A stretch of 15,409 bases of DNA from DATKSS01 sp035533335 (GTDB lineage: Bacteria > Chloroflexota > Dormibacteria > Dormibacterales > Dormibacteraceae), in NCBI GenBank assembly GCA_035533335.1, contig DATLUC010000068.1:1-15409 (forward strand), written 5' to 3'. Position 1 is the first letter of the stretch. Each line of letters begins with the position of its first letter. The notes beneath the pieces were generated by a model, which saw nothing but the letters and a program-made list of their open reading frames with translations, did not search any database and had not been told where the DNA came from. Both the position numbers and the translations under genes were made by a program. Shown one piece after another: positions 1-6,169 of the stretch.

Positions 1-473
1 TCGTTCATGTCGAGGATGGTGTCGCGCTCTCGGAAGCAGTACATGAGCATCGACATGGCGCCGAGCTCAATCCCGCTGGTGCCCAGCCACACGAGGTGCG
101 ACGACAGCCGTGTGAGCTCCGACATGATCACGCGCAGCGCCTGGGCTCGGGGCGGGGCCTCGACCCCCATCAGCTTTTCGACCGCGAGCGCATAGGCGAG
201 GTTGTTGATGGGCGGCGAAAGGTAATCGTGACGGTCGGTGACGACCACGGCCTGCTGCCAGCGCAGCGCCTCCATCTGCTTTTCGATCCCGGTGTGCAGG
301 TAGCCGATGACGGGCTTGATCCGCCGGATCTGCTCGCCGTCCAAGTCGACGATGAGACGGAGCACACCATGCGTGGATGGATGGTGTGGCCCGAAGTTGA
401 CCGTGAGGATCTCGCCACCGAAGGCGCCCTGCTCGCCGGTCTTCTCGATCGTGATCCCGGGCGGGGTGCTCAT
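1..473 (-). CDS. nuoD: NADH-quinone oxidoreductase subunit D, 5' part (runs off the window)
   Basis: This is the 49-kDa-type subunit of the peripheral arm of respiratory complex I. It helps form the quinone-binding cavity next to the N2 iron-sulfur cluster. About 157 N-terminal residues are visible, roughly 40% of the usual length; the rest lies left of the window. The FGPHHPSTHG motif at residues 27-36 contains the conserved quinone-site histidine region. It is followed by the family pattern of a YLHTGIEK stretch, DRHDYLSP and NNLAYALAVEKL. The start is the ATG at 473-471, which overlaps the nuoC stop as ATGA, indicating translational coupling. It is the fourth gene of a nuoABCD operon. No frameshift is seen. 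Identification is secure from the motifs and operon order. Confidence 0.96.
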   Translation of the reverse strand, partial: MSTPPGITIEKTGEQGAFGGEILTVNFGPHHPSTHGVLRLIVDLDGEQIRRIKPVIGYLHTGIEKQMEALRWQQAVVVTDRHDYLSPPINNLAYALAVEKLMGVEAPPRAQALRVIMSELTRLSSHLVWLGTSGIELGAMSMLMYCFRERDTILDMN

Positions 474-955
474 GCCTTCTCCGGGGTGGTCTGCCAGGTC
501 TGGTGCTCCTGCGAGAACTCGACCACCTCGCCACCCACGGGATAGTCGCGGCGCAGCGGGTGGCCGACCCAGTCGTCGGGCATGAGGATGCGCGTCAGGT
601 CAGGGTGGTCGTTGAACACGACGCCGAACAGGTCGTAGGTCTCGCGCTCATCCCAGTTGGCAGGAGGGAACATGTCCTGTACCGAATCGAGGTGTGGCGG
701 GTCGCCGTCGACGAACGCCCGGATGCGGACCTGCGCCCCCGTCTCGAGGTTGCGCAGCTGGTACACGAGCTCGTAACGGGCCGGCCACTGGCGCGAGGCG
801 TCGGCCAGGTGATCCACGCAGGTGAGGAACACCAGGAGTCGGTAGCCGTCTGCTTTCAGCGCCGACAGCGCTTGGCGGATGGCGCCCGCCTCCACGGTGA
901 CCCACGGGTCGCCCGCGCTCACGCCTTGCTCGACGATCAGGTTTTCAGAGATCAC
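470..955 (-). CDS. nuoC: NADH-quinone oxidoreductase subunit C
   Basis: This is the 30-kDa-type subunit of the complex I peripheral arm, which docks with NuoD and NuoB. The protein has 161 residues, a normal length for a stand-alone NuoC (not a NuoCD fusion). The family signature lies near the C-terminus: ERETYDLFG at about 103-111, HPDLTRIL at 117-124, then a W-x-GHPLR-x-DYP segment. I chose the GTG at 955-953 because it overlaps the nuoB stop as GTGA, and the protein then begins just before the conserved domain. The same frame stays open further upstream, but that part only shadows nuoB. The nuoD start overlaps its stop by four bases, so the genes are tightly coupled. Confidence 0.96.
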   Translation of the reverse strand: MISENLIVEQGVSAGDPWVTVEAGAIRQALSALKADGYRLLVFLTCVDHLADASRQWPARYELVYQLRNLETGAQVRIRAFVDGDPPHLDSVQDMFPPANWDERETYDLFGVVFNDHPDLTRILMPDDWVGHPLRRDYPVGGEVVEFSQEHQTWQTTPEKA

Positions 956-1440
956 GAGCGGGGGGTGATGCCTTGGGCCTTGATCCGCTCCTGCAGGATC
1001 ATCAGCGCGTTGAGGAGGTCTTCGGGGCGCGGGGGGCAGCCCGGCACGTAGACGTCGACGGGGACGATCTTGTCGACGCCCTGGAGCAGCGCGTAGTTGT
1101 TGAAGACGCCGCCGGTCGAGGCGCACGCGCCCATCGAGATGACCCACTTGGGCTCGGGCATCTGGTCATAGACCGTTCGCAGCACGGGCGCCATCTTCTG
1201 GGAGACGCGGCCCGACACGATCATCAGGTCCGCCTGGCGCGGCGAGGCGCGCATGGCCTCAGAGCCGAAACGCGCGATGTCGACGCTGGCCGTCGCCGTA
1301 GCGATCATCTCGATGGCGCAGCACGCCAGCCCGAACTGTGCGGGCCACACCGAGTTGCCCCTGCCCCAGCCGACCACCTTCCCCAGCGTGGTGGTCAAGA
1401 AGTTCTTGCCCATCGAGTCGGCGAGGTCTTCTAGTCCCAA
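952..1440 (-). CDS. nuoB: NADH-quinone oxidoreductase subunit B
   Basis: This subunit holds the terminal [4Fe-4S] cluster N2, which passes electrons to quinone in complex I. The four expected ligands are present: the Cys40-Cys41 pair in GLACCAIEM, Cys106 in GACASTGG and Cys135 in YVPGCPPRPE. The product is 162 residues, a normal length. The start is taken as the TTG at 1440-1438. It has an AAAGGAGG Shine-Dalgarno sequence six bases upstream, and the resulting N-terminus MGLED matches the MGLEE-type beginning common in actinobacterial NuoB. The later ATG at 1413 has no such site and would lose this part. The start lies inside the end of nuoA, a 10-base overlap. Confidence 0.96.
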   Translation of the reverse strand: MGLEDLADSMGKNFLTTTLGKVVGWGRGNSVWPAQFGLACCAIEMIATATASVDIARFGSEAMRASPRQADLMIVSGRVSQKMAPVLRTVYDQMPEPKWVISMGACASTGGVFNNYALLQGVDKIVPVDVYVPGCPPRPEDLLNALMILQERIKAQGITPRS

Positions 1441-1787
1441 TCGAGGCCTCCTTTGCGCCAGATGTGGGCGAGGGCGACCGCGAGGATGCCCATGAAGATC
1501 AGCATCTCGATGAGGCCGAACCACTTCAGCTGGCGCAGCAGCACCGCCCACGGATAGAAGAAGACCGCCTCGACGTCGAAGATGATGAAGAGCATCGCCG
1601 TGAGGTAGAAACGGACCGACATGCGGCGATGGGCTGGCGCGTCGGGGATGATCCCCGACTCGTACGGCGCGAGCTTGCGCTTGAAGGGCTTCGACGGGCC
1701 GAGGACAAAGCTCAAAGTGACCAGCGCCCCCAGGAGCCCAAGGATGATGAGGCCGTAGATCAGAACGGGGACGTAGCTGTCGAGCAA
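1431..1787 (-). CDS. nuoA: NADH-quinone oxidoreductase subunit A
   Basis: This is a membrane subunit of complex I at the junction of the membrane and peripheral arms. The product is 118 residues, a normal length, with three predicted membrane segments at about 7-29, 60-80 and 88-108. Family motifs are APYESG at 40-45 and FDVEAVFFYPW at 70-80, including the conserved acidic residues Asp71 and Glu73. The start is the TTG at 1787-1785, the only ATG/GTG/TTG start before the in-frame stop at 1835. A GGAGG lies 13 bases upstream, rather far. It is the first gene of the nuo operon and its 3' end overlaps nuoB. The gene itself is certain; the exact start slightly less so. Confidence 0.95.
   Translation of the reverse strand: MLDSYVPVLIYGLIILGLLGALVTLSFVLGPSKPFKRKLAPYESGIIPDAPAHRRMSVRFYLTAMLFIIFDVEAVFFYPWAVLLRQLKWFGLIEMLIFMGILAVALAHIWRKGGLDWD
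1447..1454 (-). promoter_or_regulatory. Strong Shine-Dalgarno sequence deciding the nuoB start
   Basis: On the minus strand this reads AAAGGAGG, six bases before the TTG at 1440. It lies within the 3' end of nuoA. It is a near-perfect match to the anti-Shine-Dalgarno sequence and compensates for the weak TTG start. It is the best evidence for choosing TTG over the ATG 27 bases downstream. Confidence 0.8.
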
Positions 1788-1835
1788 GTTTTCGAGGCTG
1801 CCTCCGACGAACAGGGGGCTTAGAGGAACGGGTTA

Positions 1836-1841
1836 ATTCTA
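1836..1841 (-). promoter_or_regulatory. Possible -10 element of the nuo operon
   Basis: On the minus strand this reads TAGAAT, about 48 bases upstream of the nuoA start, in the 160-base gap between osmC and nuoA. It lies in the most AT-rich part of the gap and downstream of the hairpin at 1857-1877. No convincing -35 hexamer is seen at the usual spacing, so this is weak. The nuo genes must be transcribed from this gap or by read-through from osmC. Confidence 0.3.
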
Positions 1842-1856
1842 GATAGTCCTTGAGAA

Positions 1857-1877
1857 AAGCCGTCGGGACGACGGCTT
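1857..1877 (-). terminator. Hairpin with short T-run downstream of osmC
   Basis: A perfect 8-base inverted repeat (AAGCCGTC / GACGGCTT) encloses a 5-base loop. On the minus strand it is followed by TTCTC, giving a TTTT run at the stem end, as in an intrinsic terminator. It lies about 70 bases past the osmC stop and before nuoA, so it could separate the two minus-strand transcription units. The T-run is short; attenuation or partial termination is equally possible. Confidence 0.5.
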
Positions 1878-1947
1878 CTGCCAGAAGTCCCTCCCCATCC
1901 GACGTGGGGTGCACCTACCCCGACGGTAGCGGTCAAGCACCTCTTGG

Positions 1948-2367
1948 TTAGTGGGTGTCTTTGCGGTGGTGTTCCAGCTTGGTGCCGCGTGAGAGCGTGG
2001 CGTGGATCGGGCAGTAGCGGTTGCACGCCCAGTCGAGCGCCCGCTCGACCAGCTCCTTGTCGAACTTGCCGTCCCAGCCACAGTGAAATGTGACGTCGAT
2101 CTTGTTGAACGCTCGCGGCCACTCCTCGTCCTGGTCTCCTTCGACCACGACCTCCAGCGAGCGCAGGGGCTGCTTGAACTTCTTGAGCAGCAGGACCGCG
2201 TTGAGGCCCGTGCACCCACCGAGGGCGGCGAGCAGCATCTCGGTCGGCCGCATCGCAGAGTCCTCCCCGAAAACGGGCGGCTCGTCGATGGCCGCGGTGT
2301 GACCCGACGCGGACTCGATGTCAAAGCGGACCTTCTGGCCCGACCAGCGCGCGATCGCCTTAGCCAT
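1948..2367 (-). CDS. OsmC/Ohr-family protein (probable thiol peroxidase)
   Basis: This is a 139-residue OsmC-fold protein. Members of the family are usually cytoplasmic dithiol peroxidases that reduce organic hydroperoxides, although some have other or unknown roles. The two conserved redox cysteines are present: Cys52 in the LGGCTGLNAV helix and Cys119 in CPIHATLSRG. Two further cysteines (Cys96 and Cys115) are not part of the standard pair. I chose the ATG at 2367-2365; a TTG four codons upstream is possible but its Shine-Dalgarno spacing is poor. A TATTGT hexamer eight bases before the ATG suggests a leaderless message. It is divergent from the methyltransferase at 2394 with only 26 bases between starts, and a hairpin terminator follows it. 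Confidence 0.88.
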   Translation of the reverse strand: MAKAIARWSGQKVRFDIESASGHTAAIDEPPVFGEDSAMRPTEMLLAALGGCTGLNAVLLLKKFKQPLRSLEVVVEGDQDEEWPRAFNKIDVTFHCGWDGKFDKELVERALDWACNRYCPIHATLSRGTKLEHHRKDTH

Positions 2368-2375
2368 GTCCAGGA

Positions 2376-2385
2376 ACAATAGACT
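2376..2385. promoter_or_regulatory. Overlapping divergent -10 elements (osmC / methyltransferase)
   Basis: On the plus strand TAGACT (2380-2385) lies eight bases before the ATG at 2394. On the minus strand TATTGT (positions 2381 down to 2376) lies eight bases before the ATG at 2367. The two hexamers share the self-complementary TA at 2380-2381. This is the geometry expected of a bidirectional promoter producing two leaderless messages. No good -35 hexamer is visible on either side. Confidence 0.5.
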
Positions 2386-2393
2386 CCACGGTC

Positions 2394-3152
2394 ATGCCAG
2401 ACGACGTGCGTTCCCGTTTTGCCCCGGTCGCGGTCAACTACACCCGCGCGAGCTTCCACACCTCGGCGGAGCGACTGCAGGAAGTGATCGAGCTCGGCCG
2501 GCCGCACAAGGGCGATTTGGTCCTCGACGTGGCGACCGGCACCGGCAACACCGCCTTCGCCCTGGCGCCCCACGTGCGACGAGTGATCGGGCTGGATTTG
2601 ACCCGCGAGATGCTGGACCAGGCGCGGCGCATCACGGCGGAGCGAAACATCCCCAACGTCGACTGGGTCATCGGTGACGCCGCGGTGCTCCCCTTCCAGG
2701 ACGACACCTTCGACCTCTACACCGTCAGGGCGGCGCCGCATCACTTCCCCGACGTCGACGCCTTCATGTCGGAGGCGTGGAGGGTGCTCAAACCGGGTCA
2801 CGACGCCTGCTTCATCGACTGCGCTCCCCCGATGCCGGCGCGAGACGTCCTCCACGACGTCGAGGTGCGCCGCGACCCCTCGCACGTCCGCTCGATGACC
2901 GTGGAGGAGTGGGTGGCGAGGCTGCAGCAGGCCGGCTTCGAGGTCGAGAGCGCCCAGGCGCGCGAGCTGGACTGGAACTACCAGGAGTGGATGAACACCA
3001 TGGCGGTCGCCCCCCTGCTCGCCGCTGAGCTGGCGAGGGCGATCGAGGCGGCCGAGGGCGAAGCGTTGACCCAGCTGCACCCGGTACGCCGTGAAGGCAA
3101 GCTGTGGCACGCGTATTGGCACTGCCTGATCCGCGCCCACAAGCCCGATTGA
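2394..3152 (+). CDS. Class I SAM-dependent methyltransferase (UbiE/MenG-like fold)
   Basis: This is a 252-residue Rossmann-fold methyltransferase. Motif I is LDVATGTGNT at about 44-53 and the acidic motif II is VIGLDLT at 64-70. Further motifs are GDAAVLPFQDDTFDL at 94-108 and a post-motif RVLKPGH at 130-136. The C-terminal half, with its SMTVEEWVARLQQAGF segment, resembles methyltransferase type 11 proteins. The substrate cannot be told: quinones or other small molecules are possible, but no quinone-pathway gene is adjacent. The ATG has a TAGACT hexamer eight bases upstream and no Shine-Dalgarno sequence. Its TGA overlaps the TTG of trmI, so the two methyltransferase genes probably form an operon. 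Confidence 0.85.
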   Translation: MPDDVRSRFAPVAVNYTRASFHTSAERLQEVIELGRPHKGDLVLDVATGTGNTAFALAPHVRRVIGLDLTREMLDQARRITAERNIPNVDWVIGDAAVLPFQDDTFDLYTVRAAPHHFPDVDAFMSEAWRVLKPGHDACFIDCAPPMPARDVLHDVEVRRDPSHVRSMTVEEWVARLQQAGFEVESAQARELDWNYQEWMNTMAVAPLLAAELARAIEAAEGEALTQLHPVRREGKLWHAYWHCLIRAHKPD

Positions 3153-3967
3153 GCGGGCTGCTCCGTGACGGTGAGCTGGTGCTCCTGGTCGACAAGGTCG
3201 GCCGCAAGCACCGCGTCCGCCTGAAGGCGGGGCAGAAGTACTCCCTCCACTCGGGGATGATCAACCACGACGACCTGATCGGCGGCCCCGAGGGGGTCAT
3301 CGTCACCACCCAGACCGGCGCCCGGCTGCTGGCGGTGCGGCCCACGTTCGCCGAGCAGGTCACCGGCCGTGTGCGCCAGGCGCAGCCGATCTATCCCAAG
3401 GACATCGGGGCGATCCTGATCGGGGCGGACATTCACCCCGGGGCGAAGGTGCTCGAGGCAGGGACCGGGACCGGAGCGTTGGCCCTGGCGGTGCTGCGGG
3501 CGATCGGCCCGCAAGGGCACCTGGTGAGCTACGAGCAGCGCGAGGAGTTCCAGGAAGCGGCCAAAAAGGCGATCGTCGAGACGCTGGGCGCTGTCCCCGA
3601 CAACCTGGAGCTAAAGCTCGGGGACGCTTACCTCGGTTTCGACGAGCGAGATCTCGACCGGGTGCTGCTCGACCTCCCCGAACCCTGGCAGGCGGTGCCC
3701 GGCGCCAAGCTGGCTTTGCGTCCAGGTGGCATCGTCTTCGCCTTCAGCCCGAACATCAGCCAGGTCCAGCGGTTCTTCGACTGCTTGCGCGAGGTCCGGG
3801 GCTTTGGGATGCTCGAGGTCTTCGAGCTCTTGCAGCGAGGCTGGACGGTGCGGGGGCGCAGCCTGCGACCTTCCCACCGCATGGTCGCCCACAGCGGCTT
3901 TTTGTGCTTTGCCCGCCGCCTGGCGGGCGACGATCTGTTCGAACCGGAGGGCGAAGGGTTTCGGTGA
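3149..3967 (+). CDS. trmI: tRNA (adenine-58-N1)-methyltransferase
   Basis: The enzyme methylates N1 of adenine 58 in the T-loop of tRNA, using SAM. The protein has 272 residues, typical of the bacterial TrmI family. The N-terminal small domain carries GRKHRV (18-23) and HDDLIGGPEG (40-49). The family motif YPKDIGAILIGADIHPG (82-98) precedes motif I VLEAGTGTGALAL (101-113). The catalytic-type LDLPEPW lies at 174-180. The C-terminal signature RSLRPSHRMVAHSGFL at 237-252 is characteristic. I chose the TTG at 3149-3151, which overlaps the preceding stop as TTGA; the longer open frame upstream is a shadow of that gene. Expression is probably coupled to the upstream methyltransferase. Confidence 0.92.
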   Translation: MSGLLRDGELVLLVDKVGRKHRVRLKAGQKYSLHSGMINHDDLIGGPEGVIVTTQTGARLLAVRPTFAEQVTGRVRQAQPIYPKDIGAILIGADIHPGAKVLEAGTGTGALALAVLRAIGPQGHLVSYEQREEFQEAAKKAIVETLGAVPDNLELKLGDAYLGFDERDLDRVLLDLPEPWQAVPGAKLALRPGGIVFAFSPNISQVQRFFDCLREVRGFGMLEVFELLQRGWTVRGRSLRPSHRMVAHSGFLCFARRLAGDDLFEPEGEGFR

Positions 3968-3986
3968 CGCCGAGGCGGTAAACAGC

Positions 3987-3992
3987 TAAGCT
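3987..3992 (+). promoter_or_regulatory. Probable -10 element of the vapBC pair
   Basis: TAAGCT lies six bases upstream of the GTG at 3999, and no Shine-Dalgarno sequence precedes that start. The short gap implies a leaderless antitoxin message. The hexamer overlaps the left arm of the palindrome at 3989-4018, as expected if antitoxin binding blocks the promoter. Confidence 0.5.
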
Positions 3993-4018
3993 TGACTCGT
4001 GGTAAGACGAGTCAAGCT
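3989..4018. promoter_or_regulatory. 12-bp perfect palindrome over the vapB start (probable operator)
   Basis: AGCTTGACTCGT at 3989-4000 is repeated exactly in inverted form as ACGAGTCAAGCT at 4007-4018, with a 6-base spacer. The palindrome covers the GTG start and the first six codons of the antitoxin, and overlaps the -10-like hexamer. AbrB-fold antitoxins commonly bind inverted repeats at their own promoter, so this is the likely autoregulatory operator. In RNA it would also form a hairpin that hides the start codon. Confidence 0.65.
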
Positions 4019-4268
4019 CCTACGCAAGCGTGGCTTCACCCGCCTGTCCGCCAAGCGGCAGGTCACCCTCCCACTCCATGTCGTGCAGCAGCTTGGCCTG
4101 CAGCCTGGTGATGAGCTGAAGGTGGACACCGAAGACGGGCGCGTGGTGCTGGCGCGTCAGGAGGGCGTGGCGGCGCGCCGGTTGAAGGCGATTCACACGC
4201 TGGCTGGAGCGATTTCTGGCGTCTGGAGGCCGGGCGACCTCGATCGCCTCCGCGACCAGTGGCGCTGA
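3999..4268 (+). CDS. vapB: VapB-type antitoxin, AbrB/SpoVT fold
   Basis: This is an 89-residue antitoxin. The AbrB/MazE-type DNA-binding hairpin lies near the N-terminus: LSAKRQVTLPLHVVQQLGLQ at about 16-35, then PGDELKV at 36-42 and GRVVLAR at 47-53. The C-terminal tail, with GVWRPGDLDRLRDQWR, should wrap the PIN toxin. Its function is to neutralise the downstream toxin and repress the operon. The GTG start is supported by the TAAGCT hexamer six bases upstream and by the palindrome centred on the start. The 3' end overlaps the toxin gene by 10 bases, usual for such pairs. Confidence 0.85.
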   Translation: MVRRVKLLRKRGFTRLSAKRQVTLPLHVVQQLGLQPGDELKVDTEDGRVVLARQEGVAARRLKAIHTLAGAISGVWRPGDLDRLRDQWR

Positions 4269-4648
4269 TCGTCGTAGACGCGAGCGTCGTGATCGCGTTG
4301 CTGGACCCGGCGGACGCCCTGAACCCGGGCGCCCGCCGCGCACTCGAACAAGTAGCGGAAGCCGACCTTGCGATTCCGGCCTCCGCCCTGGCTGAAACCC
4401 TCGTAGCGCCGGCCCGCGCGGGCAAGCTGGAAGAAGTTCGCGCGAGCATCCGAGCACTCGAGCTGCGAGTCGCCGAAACAGGAGAGGAGGTTGCAGTCGA
4501 GGCTGCACGTCTGCGTGCGAGGAATCGCAGCCTGCGTCTGCCCGACGCCCTGGTTCTGGCCACCGCCGAGGTGCTTGGAGCCGATGTCGTCCTCACCGGT
4601 GACGCGAGCTGGGGTGCAATTTCGCGTCGGGTGAGAGTGGTCGACTGA
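4259..4648 (+). CDS. vapC: VapC-type PIN-domain toxin (ribonuclease)
   Basis: This is a 129-residue single PIN domain, predicted to be a Mg2+-dependent RNase that cleaves RNA when free of its antitoxin. The acidic active-site residues are all present: Asp7 in VVDASVVIAL, Glu47 in ALAETLV, Asp96 in LPDALVLATA and Asp115 in LTGDASW. The start is the GTG at 4259, inside the end of the antitoxin gene. The length is normal for the family and nothing suggests decay. The RNA target cannot be read from the sequence. Confidence 0.88.
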   Translation: MALIVVDASVVIALLDPADALNPGARRALEQVAEADLAIPASALAETLVAPARAGKLEEVRASIRALELRVAETGEEVAVEAARLRARNRSLRLPDALVLATAEVLGADVVLTGDASWGAISRRVRVVD

Positions 4649-4700
4649 CATTCGAACGTCGATTACGGATGCAGCGGTGTCGAGCGATCACCGTGATGGT

Positions 4701-4709
4701 GGAGGGGAG
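4701..4709 (+). promoter_or_regulatory. Shine-Dalgarno sequence of the NUDIX gene
   Basis: GGAGGGGAG ends eight bases before the ATG at 4718, a good ribosome-binding site. It fixes the start and contrasts with the leaderless-looking starts of many neighbouring genes. Confidence 0.7.
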
Positions 4710-4717
4710 CAATCCAG

Positions 4718-5248
4718 ATGAGATGGATCGTCCACGGAGAACGCTCCGTTTACGAAAGCCCATGGGTCTCACTCGCGCTGGTCGACGTCGAGGTCCCTGG
4801 CGGCGCTCGCTTCGAGCACCACGTGGTGCGCATGCCGAGCGAGGCCTGCGGTGTGGTCGTGCACGACCAAGGCCGCGTGCTGCTCATCCACCGACATCGG
4901 TTCATCACCGACAGCACGGGCTGGGAGATCCCCGCCGGGCGCGTGGAGGCGGGCGAGGATCCCATCCAGGGCGCCGAGCGTGAGACTCTCGAAGAGACCG
5001 GCTGGCGCCCCGGGCCTCTGAGCCTGCTGTTCTCGTATTTCCCCTCGATCGGCCTCCTGGACCAGAGGTTCAACGTCTTCCTGGCCGATGGCGCCGAGCT
5101 GGTCGGCGAACCGCCGGACGCCAGCGAGTCCGACCGCGTGGAGTGGGTCGCCCTGAGTGATCTGCCGAGGCTGATGCGGGAGGGCGAGATCGCGGACGGC
5201 TACACCCTGACCGCTCTCCTGTGGTTTGTCCAACTCGGCCGGAGATGA
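4718..5248 (+). CDS. NUDIX hydrolase, ADP-ribose pyrophosphatase-like
   Basis: The product is 176 residues. The complete NUDIX box (GX5EX7REUXEEXGU) spans 74-96, with Gly74, Glu80, Arg88-Glu89 and Glu92-Glu93 as metal-binding and catalytic residues. The N-terminal strand pattern (VYESPWVSLALVDVEVPGG) and a SIGLLDQRFNVFLA segment after the box (110-123) resemble ADP-ribose pyrophosphatases of the NudF type. These cleave ADP-ribose to AMP and ribose-5-phosphate. Other nucleoside diphosphate substrates cannot be excluded. The ATG start has a strong Shine-Dalgarno sequence. It follows the vapBC pair by 69 bases and converges with the decayed PIN gene on the other strand. Confidence 0.85.
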   Translation: MRWIVHGERSVYESPWVSLALVDVEVPGGARFEHHVVRMPSEACGVVVHDQGRVLLIHRHRFITDSTGWEIPAGRVEAGEDPIQGAERETLEETGWRPGPLSLLFSYFPSIGLLDQRFNVFLADGAELVGEPPDASESDRVEWVALSDLPRLMREGEIADGYTLTALLWFVQLGRR

Positions 5249-5264
5249 CGGGAACCGGATCTCG

Positions 5265-5663
5265 CCAATCAAGCATCGCGAGCAGAGCGCCGGGATTGTG
5301 AATCGGAAGAGCCGGCGCCAGAGCCAGCAGATGGCGGTCGCCTGAAACCAGGACCGAGGAGCTCTGGCTCGCCAGAGCGATCAGGTAGTCGTCGCCGGGA
5401 TCGGCCGAAAGCCGAGGCGGGTCGGGGTCATTCTCGATCACCGAGGCCGTCGCTTTGAGCAACTGCAGGAACTCGTCCGCGTCCTCCTTCGAGACCCGAT
5501 CCTCTAGCTTGGGATACTTCACAGCCTGGGCAAGCTCCGCCAGCAGCTGCTCTGAGGCGACCAGCTCGAACGCGCCTTCAAGCCAGAGCGCGACCAGGCG
5601 CCCCGGTGCGCCAACCCTGTCTCGGCTCTACTGTCCAGAAACCCCTGAAACCCACTCGTCCAT
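5265..5663 (-). pseudogene. Decayed PIN-family toxin remnant
   Basis: The minus strand reads most of a PIN toxin of the DUF-type toxin-antitoxin family: GAPGRLVALWLEGAFELVA, SEQLLAELAQAVKYPKLEDR, then DDYLIALASQSSSVLVSGDRH. The later acidic residues survive: the Glu of LLAEL, the Asp pair before YLIALA and the Asp of SGDRH. The N-terminus is broken. Where the catalytic VDTN should be, the frame reads MDEWVSGVSGQ and then an in-frame TAG at 5630-5628, so the first catalytic Asp motif is lost. The 3' stop is also missing, and the frame runs on for about 65 codons antisense to the NUDIX gene. No antitoxin gene is seen upstream. A short internal GTG start is possible, but the product would be half a domain. 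Confidence 0.75.
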
Positions 5664-5681
5664 CCCGCCGTTAGACCTGGC

Positions 5682-6080
5682 ATGGGGCGTCGCGTCTTCA
5701 GAATCGTCCTACTACTCGTCTCAGGAGTCGTCACCGTCGCGAGCTTCGCCGTCGCCCCCACTTTGATCCAGGACCGGCTCGCGTACGGGACGTTCGACAC
5801 CGCGAGCGCACCGCCGCGGGTCGACTACTGTGGCCGCCGTTACTACCCGGGCAACCTGAGCCAGGTCCAGACGCTGGCCGAAGTCGACTCGTTGCTCGCA
5901 GAGAATGGGATGGCTGGCCTGACGCGAGTCGGAACCGCGCCCTCGGGCATGCCGGTGGTGACCCACCCGAGCTCCCCGCAAATGCAAGCTGAATCCCACA
6001 CCGATGTCTGCACCATTGAGCTCTGGGTGCAGTCCGGTCCCGACGCGTACGTCGGCTACGTCCTGAGCGGAGGCCCATAA
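5682..6080 (+). CDS. Small exported or membrane-anchored protein of unknown function
   Basis: I do not recognise this 132-residue product. The N-terminus MGRRVFR is followed by a hydrophobic stretch (about 8-26), as in a signal peptide or single membrane anchor; AVAP at 23-26 is a possible cleavage region. The rest is polar, with two cysteines, Cys50 in VDYCGRRYYPG and Cys110 in TDVCTIELWV, that could form a disulfide outside the membrane. The ATG has no Shine-Dalgarno sequence; a TTAGAC hexamer lies five bases before it. It starts 18 bases from the head of the PIN remnant and converges with the glycosyltransferase gene. Codon use looks coding and no domain is claimed. Confidence 0.6.
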   Translation: MGRRVFRIVLLLVSGVVTVASFAVAPTLIQDRLAYGTFDTASAPPRVDYCGRRYYPGNLSQVQTLAEVDSLLAENGMAGLTRVGTAPSGMPVVTHPSSPQMQAESHTDVCTIELWVQSGPDAYVGYVLSGGP

Positions 6081-6169
6081 CCGGTCGAGGGCTCTGGGCA
6101 GGAGAGAAGTCGATTCAGGACACAGAAGCGTCGTCGCGTGTGAGCACGCGCAAGGGCGTAGGCGCCCGG
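6081..6169. other. Convergent intergenic gap with small hairpin
   Basis: This is the 89-base gap between two convergent stop codons (5682-6080 plus, 6170-7696 minus). It holds a 6-base inverted repeat, CGCGTG (6135-6140) and CACGCG (6145-6150), around TGAG. There is no T-run on either strand, so it is at best a weak bidirectional terminator. Confidence 0.3.

Noticed and set aside
956..1147. Longer NuoC frame extending into nuoB
   Set aside because: The extra residues are an out-of-frame reading of nuoB; the GTGA overlap gives a normal-length NuoC.
6135..6150. Hairpin as a bidirectional terminator between convergent genes
   Set aside because: The six-pair stem has no T-run on either strand; listed only as part of the gap.
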